DNA of 6,898 bases from Oligosphaeraceae bacterium (GTDB taxonomy: Bacteria > Verrucomicrobiota > Lentisphaeria > Oligosphaerales > Oligosphaeraceae): positions 1 to 6,898 of the forward strand of contig JAAYYJ010000530.1 in NCBI GenBank assembly GCA_012515455.1, written 5' to 3'. A program made the translations under genes and the position numbers. Numbering within the stretch: position 1 is the stretch's first letter; every line of letters starts with the position of its first letter. Below the pieces are notes generated by a model. It ran no database searches. It worked only from the letters and a program-made list of their open reading frames with translations, and was not told the origin of the DNA. Positions 6,083-6,898 of this stretch are shown piece by piece.

Positions 6083-6898
6083 TTAGAGGAATAATGAACT
6101 CAGCCAGTTATAGAGGTTGTAGCGACCGAAAATAGAGACGGTGATCAGGGCGATTACAGACATAATCTTAATCAGGATGTCCAGGGAGGGACCGACGGTG
6201 TCTTTCAGCGGATCGCCGACTGTATCGCCAACCACTGCCGCACGATGAGCCTCAGAGCCCTTGCCGCCAAAATGACCATTCTCGATATACTTCTTGCCGT
6301 TGTCCCAGGCCCCGCCAGCATTGGCAGTGAAAAGCGCTAGCATAATTGCGGACAAGGTGGTGCCAATCAGCAGTCCGCCGACGAATTCAGCTCCGAACAG
6401 GAAGCCGAAAATAAGTGGTGAGAGCACCGCAATCAGGGCCGGCAGCTTCATCTCGTGCAGTGCTCCGACAGAGGAAATCTCGATGCACTGGCGGTAGTTC
6501 GGCAGACTCGTCCCCGCTATGATGCCGGGATTGCGCTGGAATTGCTCACGCACCTCCTGGACCATCTTGCGGGCAGCCTTGGCTACCGACTCAATCAGGA
6601 TGCCGCTGAACAGATAGGGCAGAGCGGCACCCACCGCCGCCCCGGCCAGAGTACGGGTGTGGATCATGTTCAGGATCAGCTGGAAATTAGCCTCAGTCGC
6701 TGATTCACCAGCCTGGGCATACAGATACGAGGCGAACAGCGACAATGCCGCCAAGGCTGCACTGCCGATGGCGAAGCCCTTGCCAATCGCTGCAGTGGTG
6801 TTACCGACCGCATCCAGGCTGTCGGTGATCTCACGCACCCGGTGATTCAATTTGGCCATCTCACTGATGCCGCCGGCATTGTCGGCAATCGGTCCGTA
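6083..6898 (-). CDS. hppA: Membrane-bound potassium-dependent pyrophosphatase, C-terminal part (5' end outside window)
   Basis: The frame is open to the window edge and covers the last 271 residues of a protein normally around 650-750 long. It begins with YGPIADNAGGISEMA, a hallmark of ion-pumping membrane pyrophosphatases. Further conserved blocks are GNTTAAIGKGFAIGSAAL, LGAEFVGGLLIGT in variant form (GAEFVGGLLIGTT), TANAGGAWDNGKKYIE and GDTVGDPLKDTVGPSLDILI. The last two carry acidic and lysine residues of the substrate-binding site. The enzyme splits cytoplasmic pyrophosphate and pumps H+ or Na+ outward across the inner membrane. The alanine after GNTT and the glycine three positions later match potassium-dependent enzymes such as that of Thermotoga maritima; potassium-independent ones have lysine and threonine there. 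H+ versus Na+ selectivity depends on residues mostly outside the window. Several membrane helices are visible. It leads directly into the unknown 262-residue gene. Confidence 0.95.
   Translation of the reverse strand, partial: YGPIADNAGGISEMAKLNHRVREITDSLDAVGNTTAAIGKGFAIGSAALAALSLFASYLYAQAGESATEANFQLILNMIHTRTLAGAAVGAALPYLFSGILIESVAKAARKMVQEVREQFQRNPGIIAGTSLPNYRQCIEISSVGALHEMKLPALIAVLSPLIFGFLFGAEFVGGLLIGTTLSAIMLALFTANAGGAWDNGKKYIENGHFGGKGSEAHRAAVVGDTVGDPLKDTVGPSLDILIKIMSVIALITVSIFGRYNLYNWLSSLFL

Overview
The window is bacterial, visibly GC-rich and almost fully coding. It holds two convergent gene runs that meet near position 4,695. Short spacers, overlapping genes and Shine-Dalgarno-like sequences point to two operons, both of which begin outside the window. 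The pilus-type inner-membrane proteins, a lipid-free exported protein and an exported nuclease suggest a diderm bacterium. The second gene resembles the PilO-like Amuc_1100 family of Akkermansia and its relatives, so a member of the Verrucomicrobiota/Lentisphaerota group is my best guess. That placement is inferred from family resemblance recalled without a search and is weak.

Plus-strand run (1-4684). It opens with the 3' end of a probable PilN-like pilus assembly gene. Next come a PilO/Amuc_1100-like gene (310-1227) and an overlapping PilP/GspC-like gene with a proline-rich linker (1220-1891). These match the N-O-P order of type IV pilus or type II secretion inner-membrane assembly genes. 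Almost without a gap follow a membrane-anchored DNA/RNA non-specific nuclease with an intact DRGH active site (1894-2922, TTG start) and an N6-adenine-type DNA methyltransferase (about 2939-4684, GTG or TTG start). Coupling pilus platform genes to an exported nuclease and a DNA methyltransferase suggests, without proving, a DNA uptake or DNA processing role.

Minus-strand run (6898 down to 4708). It opens with the C-terminal 271 residues of a membrane pyrophosphatase (hppA) carrying the potassium-dependent signature. After 15 bases comes a 262-residue protein that I cannot name, which appears to be an internal tandem duplication. After a 49-base spacer containing a strong hairpin comes an exported DUF2147-family protein. 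The two runs end tail to tail, with an imperfect inverted repeat at the junction. No RNA genes, insertion sequences, CRISPR arrays or attachment sites were found, and no stretch over 300 bases lacks a gene.
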